A stretch of DNA of 64,000 nucleotides from Limihaloglobus sulfuriphilus (GCF_001999965.1 NZ_CP019646.1:3224001-3288000); one strand, 5' to 3'; positions 44,765 through 54,164 are shown, counted from the first letter of the stretch. The notes: generated by a model not told the origin, from the sequence alone. Numbers and translations: made by a program.

Positions 44765-44774
44765 TGACAGTAAC
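44765..44774 (+). repeat. Target-site duplication, left copy (TGACAGTAAC)
   Basis: The 10 bases TGACAGTAAC immediately outside the left end of the ISAs1 element are identical to those outside its right end (46305-46314). An 8-10 base duplication is normal for this family, so the insertion is intact and probably recent. Confidence 0.97.
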
Positions 44775-44788
44775 CAGGGCAATCGCAT

Positions 44789-45940
44789 CTAAAGTCCTTT
44801 ATTTTGTTGTGTCAGCACGCGATATAGGTATTGCTCGTTCCAGCCGCAGCACAGCCTTCTGGTCTTTATGCCGACCTTGTGCTTGGTTTGCTGTTTTAGC
44901 AGATTCAGTGCTATTCGTGAGAGCCTTGCAAAATTTTCTGCTCCATAACCTTTTCTTATTCTCCTTTCATCGTCGGCAAAGCTGATATCTAAACACCAGT
45001 GCAAGGAGTTCTCTACCCCCCAGTGGCCCCTGATATATTTGAGTAAATTTGGCGGATTTTTGCAAGTCAGGCTTGATATGTAATACCGTTTCTCTACGCT
45101 TGTTTCATCTCCTATGCTCCTCTTTGCCTCCACACATATCAGGCTCTTGAGCCCGACCCAGTTCTTCTTTTCAGAGTTAAGGAATCCTACATTTGAAACA
45201 GCCCGCAATGTGCGTTCTTCAACCCTGCCGTGGCCTCCATCAGTTTCACTTGCAACAGTATATTGAATATTATAGACATTATCGTCTATACATTCATCAA
45301 AAAGGGTAACTGCATTTTTATGCAGGCCGGTCTGATTTGCCTTTAGCTGCAAGATATAGTCCCCATCATTTTCAATTACAGCATTAGCAATTTCCTTTTG
45401 GCAGCCCATAGCATCAGTTGTTACAACTGCACCATCTAAATCAATTAACTCCAAGAGCTTAGGTATAGCCGTTATCTCATTGCTCTTGGTTTCTGTTGCA
45501 ATCTGCCCAATGACCATTTTGTTGGTGTCGCACCAGGCATTTACCATGTGAACAGCCGCTTTTTCAGATGCATAATCAACGCTTCTACGCATAGTCTTGC
45601 CGTCAATGGCTATGAGCCTGCCTTCACTCTTTTGGGCTAAGGCATTGACCCATTCGAGGAAGCATTGTTCAAATGAGTCGGGTTTGAGAGAAGAAAATAC
45701 TCGTCCAAATGTGTCGTGAGAAGGAATGCCATTAGGCAAAGAAAGAAAACTTTTAAACCACTCTTCTTTGCACTGAGCGAACTCTTCAACCTGTGTCCAT
45801 CCATCAGCGCCACAAATTATTGCACAAATTGCAATGGATAAAATATCGCTAAGCTCATGCTTGCGAGTACGCTCGACTCTGGGGTCTTCAATTGTCGAAA
45901 AATAGTCCATTAATCTGCGTTGGTTTTGTTCTTTTTTCAT
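44789..45940 (-). CDS. ISAs1-family transposase
   Basis: A 383-residue protein. The N-terminal associated domain reads RLMDYFSTIEDPRVERTRKHELSDILSIAICAIICGADGW, followed by GIPSHDTFGRVFSSL. The catalytic core is LIAIDGKTMRRS, VVTTDAMGCQKEIA and, toward the C-terminus, RGHWGVENSLHWCLDISFADDERRIRKG, matching the DDE set of the family. GAGGAAAATT precedes the ATG. The reading frame is complete. Confidence 0.96.
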   Translation of the reverse strand: MKKEQNQRRLMDYFSTIEDPRVERTRKHELSDILSIAICAIICGADGWTQVEEFAQCKEEWFKSFLSLPNGIPSHDTFGRVFSSLKPDSFEQCFLEWVNALAQKSEGRLIAIDGKTMRRSVDYASEKAAVHMVNAWCDTNKMVIGQIATETKSNEITAIPKLLELIDLDGAVVTTDAMGCQKEIANAVIENDGDYILQLKANQTGLHKNAVTLFDECIDDNVYNIQYTVASETDGGHGRVEERTLRAVSNVGFLNSEKKNWVGLKSLICVEAKRSIGDETSVEKRYYISSLTCKNPPNLLKYIRGHWGVENSLHWCLDISFADDERRIRKGYGAENFARLSRIALNLLKQQTKHKVGIKTRRLCCGWNEQYLYRVLTQQNKGL

Positions 45941-45994
45941 AATTTTCCTCGTTTTAACGTTGCAAAGATATAGAATACTATATATTATACTATA

Positions 45995-46282
45995 ATGAAA
46001 AAGACAAAAAAAGCTATAAAATTATTAGAAAAAATCGCAAAAATAGAGCGAATGGAACGAGGGAAAATATGTCAGATGAAAAACCGGCAGCATTTCAACC
46101 ACCAAACGTGGAAAAATGGAGCCAATGTTGTGCGATATGTCCCAAAGGATGAGCTTGAAGCACTGCAGGCTGACATAGATAGTTACAACCAATTCATGGA
46201 CTTAGTGCAACAATATGCTGACGAAATCATACGGATAACACGCCTTGAAAGAAAAAAACTAACCGAAAAGCCTAAAAAATGA
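45995..46282 (+). CDS. DUF6788-like passenger protein inside the ISAs1 element
   Basis: A 95-residue basic protein encoded divergently from the transposase and wholly inside the terminal repeats. Its pattern is LLEKIAKIERMERGKICQM, then HQTWKNGANVVRYVPKDELEAL, then YNQFMDLVQQYADEIIRITRLERKK. This resembles DUF6788-type proteins, which often travel with transposons and plasmids; the usual Gly-Cys-His-type middle is weakly conserved. The ATG lies within a very AT-rich stretch (TATATTATACTATAATG) with no ribosome site, so the message may be leaderless. Function unknown; a regulator of transposition is possible. Confidence 0.65.
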   Translation: MKKTKKAIKLLEKIAKIERMERGKICQMKNRQHFNHQTWKNGANVVRYVPKDELEALQADIDSYNQFMDLVQQYADEIIRITRLERKKLTEKPKK

Positions 46283-46304
46283 TATTTTAGATGCGATTGC
46301 CCTG

Positions 46305-46314
46305 TGACAGTAAC
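46305..46314 (+). repeat. Target-site duplication, right copy (TGACAGTAAC)
   Basis: Right-hand copy of the 10-base duplication, identical to 44765-44774. Without the element, the sequence here would read TTTGACAGTAACTGCC and lie just downstream of the phosphatase gene. Confidence 0.97.
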
Positions 46315-46331
46315 TGCCGGGGCGGTTCTGG

Positions 46332-47150
46332 CTATTCCTCTTTGAGCAGGGCAAGCATGTCTGTGTGAACGCTTTTGTTCGAGGCGATGAATTGCACTTT
46401 TTGCGCCTGGTATGCCTGTATGTCGAACGGGAATATGTCCCTGTTGTGCCAGTCGGTGAGTGTTCCGCCGGCGAATACGTGCACAGCTCCCGCCGCGGCG
46501 ATATCCCAGAATTTAATCCTGTTTGACGCGGCGGCGATGAGACTCCCGTTTGCAACGTATGATATATGCAGGGCGGTCGAGCCGTAGTTTCTCAGCTTGA
46601 TAGAATCCACCATGTCCCAGAACTGTTCCAGCTCTGCCTTTTTACGGTCTATATCCAGTGCGATGCCGGCGAAGGGGTTTATCGGCTCATCACTGACGGT
46701 TATCCTGTGCTCGTTTGCCCAGGCTCCCGTCCCTTTCGTGCCGGCGTAAAAGGTTTGCGTATTTGGGTTATACACCACTCCGGCCATGGGCACCCCATCG
46801 GCAAACGCCCCGATACATACGGAAAACGACGGCAGCGAATGTGCAAAGCTGGTTGTCCCGTCAATCGGGTCTATCACCCACCACACACCGTTTGGTTCGG
46901 CGGGCGGTTTCTTGTAGAGCTTTTCGCCGTTGAGGCCTTCCTCGGCGAGGATTCCGCTATCTGGGAATTCACCCAGAAGGATATCCACGATCGCCGCCTG
47001 CGCCTTCGGGTCGGTCTCGGTGACGATCTCATCACTCGATTTGTTTGTAAACGAGCGGCTCCAGAAAGCCTCCATTATGATATCCGCCGCCGCAATCGCC
47101 GCTTTTTTGGCTGTTTTAATCAGTTTGTCTGTATTTTGTGTGTCTTTCAT
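46332..47150 (-). CDS. Inositol monophosphatase-family enzyme
   Basis: The start is placed at the ATG at 47150-47148 (MKDTQNTDKLIKTAKKAAIAA), 17 bases after the lipA stop, giving 272 residues; a longer frame from 47261 would overlap lipA. The metal-site motifs are complete: EEGLNGE, WVIDPIDGTTSFAHSLPSF and, near the end, FWDIAAAGAVHVFAGG. The family covers inositol phosphatase, PAP/CysQ nucleotidase and fructose bisphosphatase activities, and the sequence alone does not choose between them. It follows lipA closely, which suggests a shared message. Planctomycete homologues are often annotated as inositol monophosphatase. Confidence 0.88.
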   Translation of the reverse strand: MKDTQNTDKLIKTAKKAAIAAADIIMEAFWSRSFTNKSSDEIVTETDPKAQAAIVDILLGEFPDSGILAEEGLNGEKLYKKPPAEPNGVWWVIDPIDGTTSFAHSLPSFSVCIGAFADGVPMAGVVYNPNTQTFYAGTKGTGAWANEHRITVSDEPINPFAGIALDIDRKKAELEQFWDMVDSIKLRNYGSTALHISYVANGSLIAAASNRIKFWDIAAAGAVHVFAGGTLTDWHNRDIFPFDIQAYQAQKVQFIASNKSVHTDMLALLKEE

Positions 47151-47167
47151 ATGGTTTGTTTCATCAC

Positions 47168-48043
47168 TTAATTCTGTTTTTCTTCGGCGTGGTATGAGCT
47201 CCTTGTGAACGGGCTTGACATCACCCATGAAAAGCCGATCTGGCGGGCTTTTTGGGCCCACTGGTCGAATTTCTCCGGCGTTACGTACTCGGCGACTTCG
47301 AGCGATTCTTTGCTCGGTCGCAGGTATTGTCCCAGTGAAACCCTGTCACACTTGTGCCGCCGAAGGTCTTTTAGTGTCTGCAATACCTGCTCGTCGGTCT
47401 CGCCCAGCCCCAGCATGATCGAGGATTTTGTCTGAATCCGGGGGTATTTCTCCTTTACCATCAGCAGCAGGTTCAACGACCTCTGATAGTCGCCGCCCGG
47501 GCGGGCTATCGGGTATAACTGCGGTACAGTCTCTATGTTATGTCCGAATACAAAAGGAAACGCCTCCGCGAGGATTTCGATGGATTTTTCTTGGCTGTCG
47601 CGAAAATCCGGCACGAGCAGCTCAAACTGGATACCCTCAACCGCCTTGCGTGTTTCCAGCACGACATCCCTGAACTGAGATGCCCCGCCGTCTTGGAGGT
47701 CGTCGCGGTCAACACTGGTGATAACCAGGTATTTGAGCTTCATGCGTCTTGCCAGCTCGGCAACCCTCGCCGGCTCTGTCGGGTCGGGCGGCAGCGGTTT
47801 GCCGTGGCCTACCGAGCAGAACTTGCAGTTGCGTGTACAGATACCGCCGAGGATAAGTACCGTTGCCGTGCCGCGGCTCCAGCATTCGCCCTTGTTGGGG
47901 CAGTTGGCATGGTCGCAGATCGTCTCTATGCCAAGGCCGGAGATAGATTCGTTTGTCCGGCTGAACGTCTCACCGATGCCCATCGGGCGTTTGAGCCAGG
48001 GCGGAAGCCGGCGAACTGATTTATTTTCTTTTTCTACAGTCAT
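47168..48043 (-). CDS. lipA: Lipoyl synthase
   Basis: A 291-residue radical-SAM enzyme that inserts two sulfurs into protein-bound octanoate. The auxiliary cluster Cys are C43, C48 and C54 (CDHANCPNKGEC), and the SAM cluster is C69, C73 and C76 (CTRNCKFC). ITSVDRDDLQDGGASQF and KSSIMLGLGETDEQVLQTLKDLR are also typical, as is the C-terminal SPFTRSSYHAEE, whose Arg-Ser-Ser-Tyr supplies the serine ligand. Length is normal. No lipB or lipoate-ligase gene lies alongside; the phosphatase gene follows. Confidence 0.97.
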   Translation of the reverse strand: MTVEKENKSVRRLPPWLKRPMGIGETFSRTNESISGLGIETICDHANCPNKGECWSRGTATVLILGGICTRNCKFCSVGHGKPLPPDPTEPARVAELARRMKLKYLVITSVDRDDLQDGGASQFRDVVLETRKAVEGIQFELLVPDFRDSQEKSIEILAEAFPFVFGHNIETVPQLYPIARPGGDYQRSLNLLLMVKEKYPRIQTKSSIMLGLGETDEQVLQTLKDLRRHKCDRVSLGQYLRPSKESLEVAEYVTPEKFDQWAQKARQIGFSWVMSSPFTRSSYHAEEKQN

Positions 48044-48231
48044 TTACATTTATTTCCTGCTGAATATAATGAAACTGAAGGTGCCGAGCCTGTGCAGCGT
48101 TACGAAGTTAACTTTAGCGGCTATCCCGCGGCTGTCAACCTGAAAAATCCCGCCGGGAGGGCGAATCGAAACAGAACGTTCCCAAAGTATGCCGGCCGCC
48201 GGCACTGTTAACAGGTTTGCCCTGAATCAGC

Positions 48232-48645
48232 TCAAAGAAAATTTGTTGCCATCACATTGACCCGACTGAGCTTGACTCCTTTTAAAGATGCGATTTTTTT
48301 GCCGAGTTTTTCAATATCCGCGGCTTTGCCTTTCATTATAATCACTTCGAGGCAGTTGTCGTGGTCAATATGAACATGTGTTGTCGCGATAACGTCGAGC
48401 AGGTGGTTGTGCTGTATATCGATAAGTTTCTGTGTAAGTTTCGCTTCGTGATGATCATACATCAATGTTACCGCCGCCACACACTCGCGCTGCGGCTCGA
48501 GAAGCTGACGTTGAGAAAGACGCAGACGGATCATGTCCCTGACTGCCTCCGAGCGGTTGGGACAGCCTTCTTCGGCTATCAATTCGTCAAAAGCACTCAA
48601 AAGCTCCTGTTCTATCGATACGCCAATTCTTTCAATACGACTCAT
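48232..48645 (-). CDS. nikR: Nickel-responsive regulator NikR
   Basis: A 137-residue protein. The N-terminal ribbon-helix-helix reads RIERIGVSIEQELLSAFDELI, then GCPNRSEAVRDMIRLRL. The ACT-type C-terminal domain has the nickel ligands: His in YDHHEAKLTQ, HVHIDHDNC holding the His-x-His and Cys of the square-planar site. NikR represses nickel-uptake genes when nickel is plentiful. No nik transporter or nickel enzyme gene lies nearby, so its targets are elsewhere. ATG at 48645. Confidence 0.95.
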   Translation of the reverse strand: MSRIERIGVSIEQELLSAFDELIAEEGCPNRSEAVRDMIRLRLSQRQLLEPQRECVAAVTLMYDHHEAKLTQKLIDIQHNHLLDVIATTHVHIDHDNCLEVIIMKGKAADIEKLGKKIASLKGVKLSRVNVMATNFL

Positions 48646-48771
48646 AACTCTATCCTGCTAAAATAACTATAACTTATGTAAACACCATTATATCGGCTTG
48701 ACAAAAAAGTGAAAATAATTTATAGTCGGTATTACGATTTTAATATTATTATGCGCGAGGTAAATCTAATT

Positions 48772-49812
48772 ATGTTTTCGAAGAGTTTATCACCAAAACT
48801 GTTTATACTGCTTGTTTGTCTTTTCGTTTCTGCGGCTTTGGCCGAGGATGCGATTCCGGTAACACATTGGGAGTTTCAGGCGGTCAACCAGGACGGCAGC
48901 TCTGCGTTTGCAAATGATGCTAATTCTCCTTTTCAGGTGGTTCTTGAGGGTATTCTGCTCAACAATCCCGAGGATTGGCTCAGCCCTGAACCCGATTCAA
49001 CGCCCGGGCCGTGGCAGATGGGCGGCGAGTGGGAGATGTTTATCCAGGGCGAAGGTGAGGATATGGCCGGCACTGCCTGCTGGATGGGGCAGAATTACGG
49101 CAACGGCCCCGGAGAAGACAACTACACGCAGCAGCAGTGGCTCGATGAGATTTCCCGTTTAAACCGAGATCCGCAGAGCGGCTGGGTGTTCCACGCAGGC
49201 GACAGGGTACGGGTAACCGGCACATATCTCTTTTACGCAGGTAAACTTAACATAAACGAGAACCATCGAACCGAGCCGTTATTTGATTTTAAGGTTGAGC
49301 TTGTAAAACCGGCGGTTGGCCTGCCGCGTCCGGAATCTGTTACTATAAGCGAGCTTAAAAATCCCGATAACAGCGAAAAATTCGACTCGACAAGAATGAC
49401 CGGCTGTGAACGGTATCAGTGCCGGCTTGTCAGGCTCGAAGGTGTAACCATCGATGACCCGGAAAACTGGGGCAATGACAGCACCATAACAGTCAGCGAT
49501 GACAGCGGCTTGAGCTTCCCTGTGCACCTGGCACTGGGCAGTGGAATAAGCCGGCAAGAATGCCCCTCGGGCACAATCGATGTTGTCGGCGTTCTTAACC
49601 AGAAGGGCCCCGGGTACCCGCCGGATCCGACAAAGGGATACTATATTATAGTGATGGATTATGACGGCAACGGCAAGGTGCTCGGAGCAGCCCGTAATCC
49701 CAGAGGTAACTTGAGCGGCGATATAAACAGTGATTATGTTGTCGATCTCCAGGACGTTGCAGAAATCGCCGCCGGCTGGCTTGAAACCAGATCCGGCCTG
49801 TATCAGGAATGA
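48772..49812 (+). CDS. Exported protein with dockerin-like C-terminal repeat
   Basis: The start is taken at ATG 48772 (MFSKSLSPKLFILLVCLFVSAALA, a signal peptide) with GAGG 11 bases upstream; upstream ATGs at 48709 and 48751 are less likely. The 346-residue product has two similar halves with OB-fold-like features (WEFQAVNQDGSSAF; VRLEGVTIDDPENWGND). It ends GDINSDYVVDLQDVAEIAAGWLE. That closing stretch resembles one dockerin-like calcium loop (D-x-N-x-D-x-x-V-D), a common tail on secreted planctomycete proteins. Its stop overlaps the start of the next pseudopilin gene. Function is unknown. Confidence 0.7.
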   Translation: MFSKSLSPKLFILLVCLFVSAALAEDAIPVTHWEFQAVNQDGSSAFANDANSPFQVVLEGILLNNPEDWLSPEPDSTPGPWQMGGEWEMFIQGEGEDMAGTACWMGQNYGNGPGEDNYTQQQWLDEISRLNRDPQSGWVFHAGDRVRVTGTYLFYAGKLNINENHRTEPLFDFKVELVKPAVGLPRPESVTISELKNPDNSEKFDSTRMTGCERYQCRLVRLEGVTIDDPENWGNDSTITVSDDSGLSFPVHLALGSGISRQECPSGTIDVVGVLNQKGPGYPPDPTKGYYIIVMDYDGNGKVLGAARNPRGNLSGDINSDYVVDLQDVAEIAAGWLETRSGLYQE

Positions 49813-50471
49813 TGAAAACAAAGCATGACAAAGCGTTTACACTTATAGAGCTTCTGGTAGTAATATCGGTAATCGCCGTTATGATGGCGATTCTTCTGCC
49901 CTCGCTTTCCGCCGCTCGTCGGCAGGCAAAGGTGCTCGCGGTGAATTCCGACCTGTATCAGGTCAGCCTTGGTCTCGAGATGTACATGCAGAGCAACAGC
50001 GGCAAGCATCCGCCAACCCGCAAAGACTGTTCGATGGGCTGGGAAGACCACCAGCTGCCGCCGGAGCTTGCGCAGGGTAAATATCTGCCCGCGCCGCAGA
50101 CCAAAGACGGCACGACGGTAGGTATAAAGGACAGATTTCACAGAATAAACACGTATAAATACAGCTCAGTAGGTGAGTTGTACCAGAATAACCGGTTTAT
50201 GCCATATATAAAGGCTTCGTTGTATGTGCCGGCGAGTTTTCCTGATAATCAGGGACCGCCGCACGAGGATATCCGTTATAATGATCCGAAGACATCCCCT
50301 GTTACATGGGTGGTTTACAGCCAGGGGCCGGAATTTGACGAATGGAAACTGATAAAACAGCTTCACGGGCCGGTACCGGAGCGGACATGGTATTCCCCAT
50401 CGAAAAAGCAGGGTCTGATAGTCCGTATGCGGCTGAAAAACAGCGGGCATTATGGCTCGTTTGACAAATAA
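49809..50471 (+). CDS. Type II secretion/pseudopilin-type protein
   Basis: A 220-residue protein with a prepilin N-terminus: KHDKAFTLIELLVVISVIAV, cleaved before Phe, with the Glu at mature position 5. The single hydrophobic helix runs into PSLSAARRQAKVLAVNSDLYQVSLGLEMYMQ. The rest holds strands ending in MRLKNSGHYGSFDK, but no H-x9-DG motif. Two ATGs (49809 and 49812) are possible, both overlapping the upstream stop, so translation is coupled to the dockerin-type gene. Planctomycete genomes carry many such paralogues; the role may be in the cell surface rather than a classical secretion system. Confidence 0.85.
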   Translation: MMKTKHDKAFTLIELLVVISVIAVMMAILLPSLSAARRQAKVLAVNSDLYQVSLGLEMYMQSNSGKHPPTRKDCSMGWEDHQLPPELAQGKYLPAPQTKDGTTVGIKDRFHRINTYKYSSVGELYQNNRFMPYIKASLYVPASFPDNQGPPHEDIRYNDPKTSPVTWVVYSQGPEFDEWKLIKQLHGPVPERTWYSPSKKQGLIVRMRLKNSGHYGSFDK

Positions 50472-50494
50472 CAATTTTTTCAAGGATTTAAACA

Positions 50495-51949
50495 TTGAAG
50501 TACCTCATAAACCATAAATTTGGAATTTTCGTTATATTTTCGCTGATAATTTTTGGCGGTTTAGTCTGTGCAGATTCGATAGAGGACGGCGGCCATGTCG
50601 TGGTCGATACGGATATGGGGCTTGATGATGCCGCCGCATTGGCGCTTATTCTACAAAGCCCGCATATAAAAATCGAGGCGGTCATTGCTGCCGAGGGCGT
50701 TACAAACGCGGCAGACTGTGCCCGTCTATGCGGCAGGATGCTTGATATGTTTAACCGTCCGGACGTAAAACTCTATGAAACAGAGAGTAACAAAAATGCC
50801 CCTGCCCCTGGTTTTCGGCCGATAGCCAAAAACGCGATCGATTCAGCTTTGCCCGGTTCTCGCCGAGAGGTTTCGGTGAGTTTATTCACGCCTCAGTCAT
50901 ACACGGAACATGACGAGGAAACTGTAATACTCGCATTGGGGCCGCTGACGAATCTGGCCGCGGCAATAAAAGCAGACCCCGATATCATAGACCGGATTGA
51001 ACATATCATAATACCCGGTTCGCCCCGGTCAGAAGAAAACTGGAATATCAGCCGCGATAAAGATGCGTTTGAATACGTTCGCGCCTCGGGTGCCGAGATA
51101 ATTTTCATAAGTCCCGACCCAAACGCCGCGAAAAAAGGAAACATTTTCACCGAAGCACCGTTTGAGCCGGGGGCGAATACATCAATCGCCGAGCAATTCA
51201 TGCGAAAACTTCTGAAGGACAAATCAACTCTTGAGCATTACGCGGCATTGCCTTTTTTTGATGAGGCGGCATATATCTACCTGGTTGAACCGGAAATGTT
51301 CGAACTCACTGAAACAGATGGTGTTATGACAACCTCGCCCCGTGCTGACCTTAATGAGGGTTTCAAATATTACCTGTGCTTAGGGCGGCAGCACAAGCAT
51401 AATGTGGTTTTCAGGGATACGATGCTTCCCTCGTTTGTGTTTCAGCCGGATATCGCCTCACGTATCACGGATATGGTAGAAAAGAACGGTCAAACGGAGT
51501 TTTTTTCCCAGATGATCATGAACGAGCTGCACGACCATCTCGGTGCGTATTCTGTAATCGGGGTAAAGATGGGGCTGCGGGCGATGGAGCTGCTCAACTC
51601 ACCGCCGCATTCAATGAAAGTAACCACTCACGCGCCGGATACCCAGCCGGCAAGCTGCATAAAAGACGGCATTATCGTTGCTACCGGCTGCACACCCGGC
51701 CGAGCTTTGTTTTTTCAGGGACAGGTCGATGAAAAACGGATTAAAACCAGCTTCGAGTATAACGGCAGAGAAGTTACACTGGTGCTAAAATCAGAATACA
51801 CCGATAAAATACGCCGGACGATACAGGATATATTAAAGACATACACGCTCGAGGATCATGAGTATTGGGAAAATGTCCGCGAATTCGGGTTGGATATCTG
51901 GGAAAACTGGCACAGACTGGATCTTTTTGAGATGCTTGAAAACAAATAA
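50495..51949 (+). CDS. Exported nucleoside hydrolase-family protein
   Basis: A 484-residue protein starting at TTG 50495, preceded by AAGGA; no ATG suits. A signal peptide (GIFVIFSLIIFGGLVCA) leads into the catalytic Asp cluster VVVDTDMGLDDAAALALIL, the DxDxxxDD calcium-binding signature. LALGPLTNLAAAIKADPDIIDRI is also diagnostic. The last 130 residues (from KVTTHAPDT) exceed the usual family length and look like an extra domain. It hydrolyses the N-glycosidic bond of ribonucleosides; export hints at scavenging outside the cytoplasm. It lies 23 bases after the pseudopilin gene and converges on recG. Confidence 0.85.
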   Translation: MKYLINHKFGIFVIFSLIIFGGLVCADSIEDGGHVVVDTDMGLDDAAALALILQSPHIKIEAVIAAEGVTNAADCARLCGRMLDMFNRPDVKLYETESNKNAPAPGFRPIAKNAIDSALPGSRREVSVSLFTPQSYTEHDEETVILALGPLTNLAAAIKADPDIIDRIEHIIIPGSPRSEENWNISRDKDAFEYVRASGAEIIFISPDPNAAKKGNIFTEAPFEPGANTSIAEQFMRKLLKDKSTLEHYAALPFFDEAAYIYLVEPEMFELTETDGVMTTSPRADLNEGFKYYLCLGRQHKHNVVFRDTMLPSFVFQPDIASRITDMVEKNGQTEFFSQMIMNELHDHLGAYSVIGVKMGLRAMELLNSPPHSMKVTTHAPDTQPASCIKDGIIVATGCTPGRALFFQGQVDEKRIKTSFEYNGREVTLVLKSEYTDKIRRTIQDILKTYTLEDHEYWENVREFGLDIWENWHRLDLFEMLENK

Positions 51950-51955
51950 ACCCGC

Positions 51956-54052
51956 TCAGCCGATCCCGATGAGTCCGAGTTTTTCGCCGTATTTGTCGAT
52001 GATTGCTTCTCTGAGGTTGACGTTCTCCGGTTTTTCCAGCAGCGGGTCATCTTTTACGAACTGGGCGGCGTCTCGTCTGGCCATGCAGAGCAGGTCGAAG
52101 TCCTCGACGATGTTTGCCAGTTTGAGATCGGGCATTCCGTGCTGGCGCGTGCTGAACATCTCGCCGGGGCCGCGGATTGAGAGGTCAAATTCCGCGATTT
52201 CGAAGCCGTTATGGCTTTTTTCCATCATTGCCAGCCGTTTTGCGGCGATCTCGTTTTCCAGGTCGCCAAAGAGGAAGCAGTACGAATCACTCTGGCCGCG
52301 GCCGATACGCCCGCGCAGCTGGTGCAGCTGAGCCAGGCCGAACCGGTCGGCGGTTTCGATCACCATAATCGTGGCGTTTGGCACATCAACACCGACTTCG
52401 ATAACCACCGTAGATACGAGGATGTTGATCTTGCCGCTTCGAAAGCTCTCCATGATTTCGCTCTTTTCGGCGGCACTCATCCTGCCGTGCAGCAGGCCGA
52501 CCTCAAACTCGGGGAAATCCTTTATGCTAAGGCGTTTATGTTCGTAAAGGGCGGCTTTTACCTCGGTCTCGTCCTCGCTGGATGTGATCCGCGGATACAC
52601 GAAAAACGCCTGCTTACCCGCCTTGATGCGTGCGTGTATAAACTCTATCGCCTCATCACGCTTGCCCTGCTCTACAACACGGGTTTTTACCCTGCCCCGT
52701 CCCGGCGGCGAGTGTTTTATTACCGAAACGTCCAAATCTCCGAACGCTGTCATGGTTATCGTCCTGGGAATCGGCGTCGCGGTCATTACCAGTGTGTGCG
52801 GCAGAGCGCCTTTGCGGACGCGTGCCCGCTGGTCAACGCCGAATTTGTGCTGCTCGTCGATAACGACAAGTCCCAGCCGCCTGTATTCTATCTCGTCGTT
52901 AAGCAGGGCGACTGTGCCGACAACTATGTCGATCTCGCCGTCTTTTATCTGTTCGTGTATTTTTTGGCGTTTTTTGCCGGTGATGCTGCCGGTAACGAGC
53001 TTGATGTTAACCCTGCTGCCCTCAAGGTAGCGGCAGATATTGTCATAGTGCTGTTGTGCGAGTATCTCTGTCGGGGCCATAATTACCGCCTGGCTCTTGT
53101 TGGCAACCGCCATAAGTGCCGCATATACAGCGACTACCGTTTTCCCAGAGCCGACATCTCCCTGCAAGAGCCTGTTCATCGGGTGCCGCGAGAGCATGTC
53201 GGCGACTATCTCATCTATCACCGCGTCCTGGTCTTCGGTCAGCATAAAGGGGAACCTCCGCCGGATATGCGTATCGAGCTTTTTGTCCCAGCCCATGACA
53301 GAAATCGGGTTGGATTTTGCCACCCGGTTACGCCGCAGAGCCAGTCCAAGCTGCATCAGGAACAGCTCTTCATATTTGAGTGTGCGGAGTGCCTGGTCGG
53401 CTTCCTGCTGTTCCAGCGGCTGATGAATCTGGTGAAAAGCCGTTTTGCGGCTTAGAAGCTGTGTTTTCTGGCGGTATTGGTCGGTGAAAAACTCGGGGAC
53501 ATGCTGGCAGAGGGTCTCGAGCGAGTTTCGTATCAGGTATTTTATCTGGCCGGTGGTGAGGCCCTTTGTCGCGGGATAAACCGAGCCGCCAAGGGATTTT
53601 ACGTCCGCGTATTCGCCTTCTTCGAGTACCCTGAAACGCGGATTTGTCATCTGGAGCTGGTGTTTGTAGCTGCTGACCTTGCCGTAAGCCAGAAGCGGCA
53701 TACCGATATCTATCTGGTTGAGAATGTAGCCGCCGTTGAACCATACCAGCCGGAAATTACCGGAGTTATCAACGAGATAAACCTCGACAAACGGCGGCCG
53801 GCGAAACTGCTTGAAGTCTATCGATTCAATTATGCCCACGACTGAAGCGTCCATGCCTTTGCGCAGCTCGGAGATATATGCCGGCTCAGGCAGAAACTCC
53901 CAGCTGCGGGGGAAGTATTCGAGCAGGTCGCCGGCGGTTAAAACGCCAAGTTTGGCCAAAAGCCTTTGTCTATAAGGGCTTACGCCTTTTAATACGGTTA
54001 CGCCGGTTTTTAAAAAATTGCTGTTTTTTTGGTATTGGGAATCCATTTTCAT
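51956..54052 (-). CDS. recG: ATP-dependent DNA helicase RecG
   Basis: A 698-residue branch-migration helicase. The N-terminal wedge domain starts VTVLKGVSPYRQRLLAKLGVLTAGDLLEYFPRS. The helicase motifs are RLLQGDVGSGKTVVAVYAAL (I), MAPTEILAQQHYDN (Ia), VVIDEQHKFGVDQR (II), VMTATPIPRT (III), VSTVVIEVGVDVPNATIMVIE (V) and QLHQLRGRIGRGQSDSYCFL (VI). The C-terminal FEIAEFDLSIRGPGEMFSTRQHGMPD is the TRG region. RecG reverses stalled forks and resolves recombination intermediates. It starts at ATG 54052; its stop is 6 bases from the convergent nucleoside hydrolase stop. Confidence 0.97.
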   Translation of the reverse strand: MKMDSQYQKNSNFLKTGVTVLKGVSPYRQRLLAKLGVLTAGDLLEYFPRSWEFLPEPAYISELRKGMDASVVGIIESIDFKQFRRPPFVEVYLVDNSGNFRLVWFNGGYILNQIDIGMPLLAYGKVSSYKHQLQMTNPRFRVLEEGEYADVKSLGGSVYPATKGLTTGQIKYLIRNSLETLCQHVPEFFTDQYRQKTQLLSRKTAFHQIHQPLEQQEADQALRTLKYEELFLMQLGLALRRNRVAKSNPISVMGWDKKLDTHIRRRFPFMLTEDQDAVIDEIVADMLSRHPMNRLLQGDVGSGKTVVAVYAALMAVANKSQAVIMAPTEILAQQHYDNICRYLEGSRVNIKLVTGSITGKKRQKIHEQIKDGEIDIVVGTVALLNDEIEYRRLGLVVIDEQHKFGVDQRARVRKGALPHTLVMTATPIPRTITMTAFGDLDVSVIKHSPPGRGRVKTRVVEQGKRDEAIEFIHARIKAGKQAFFVYPRITSSEDETEVKAALYEHKRLSIKDFPEFEVGLLHGRMSAAEKSEIMESFRSGKINILVSTVVIEVGVDVPNATIMVIETADRFGLAQLHQLRGRIGRGQSDSYCFLFGDLENEIAAKRLAMMEKSHNGFEIAEFDLSIRGPGEMFSTRQHGMPDLKLANIVEDFDLLCMARRDAAQFVKDDPLLEKPENVNLREAIIDKYGEKLGLIGIG

Positions 54053-54164
54053 GTCAAGACAGTTTTAATTCAAAAGATAACTTGAATTACATCATAATAG
54101 CGATAAAATTATAAGATTGAATATGATTTTTAAAAGATAAGTCTTTTTTTTAATGGAGAAAATA

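Larger units (their letters stand above)
44775..46304. mobile_element. ISAs1-family insertion sequence with passenger gene
   Basis: The element is 1530 bases long, with perfect 19-base inverted repeats CAGGGCAATCGCATCTAAA at 44775-44793 and (inverted) 46286-46304, framed by the TGACAGTAAC duplication. It contains the transposase on the minus strand and a divergent 95-codon gene. The transposase stop lies within the left repeat region. Confidence 0.97.
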
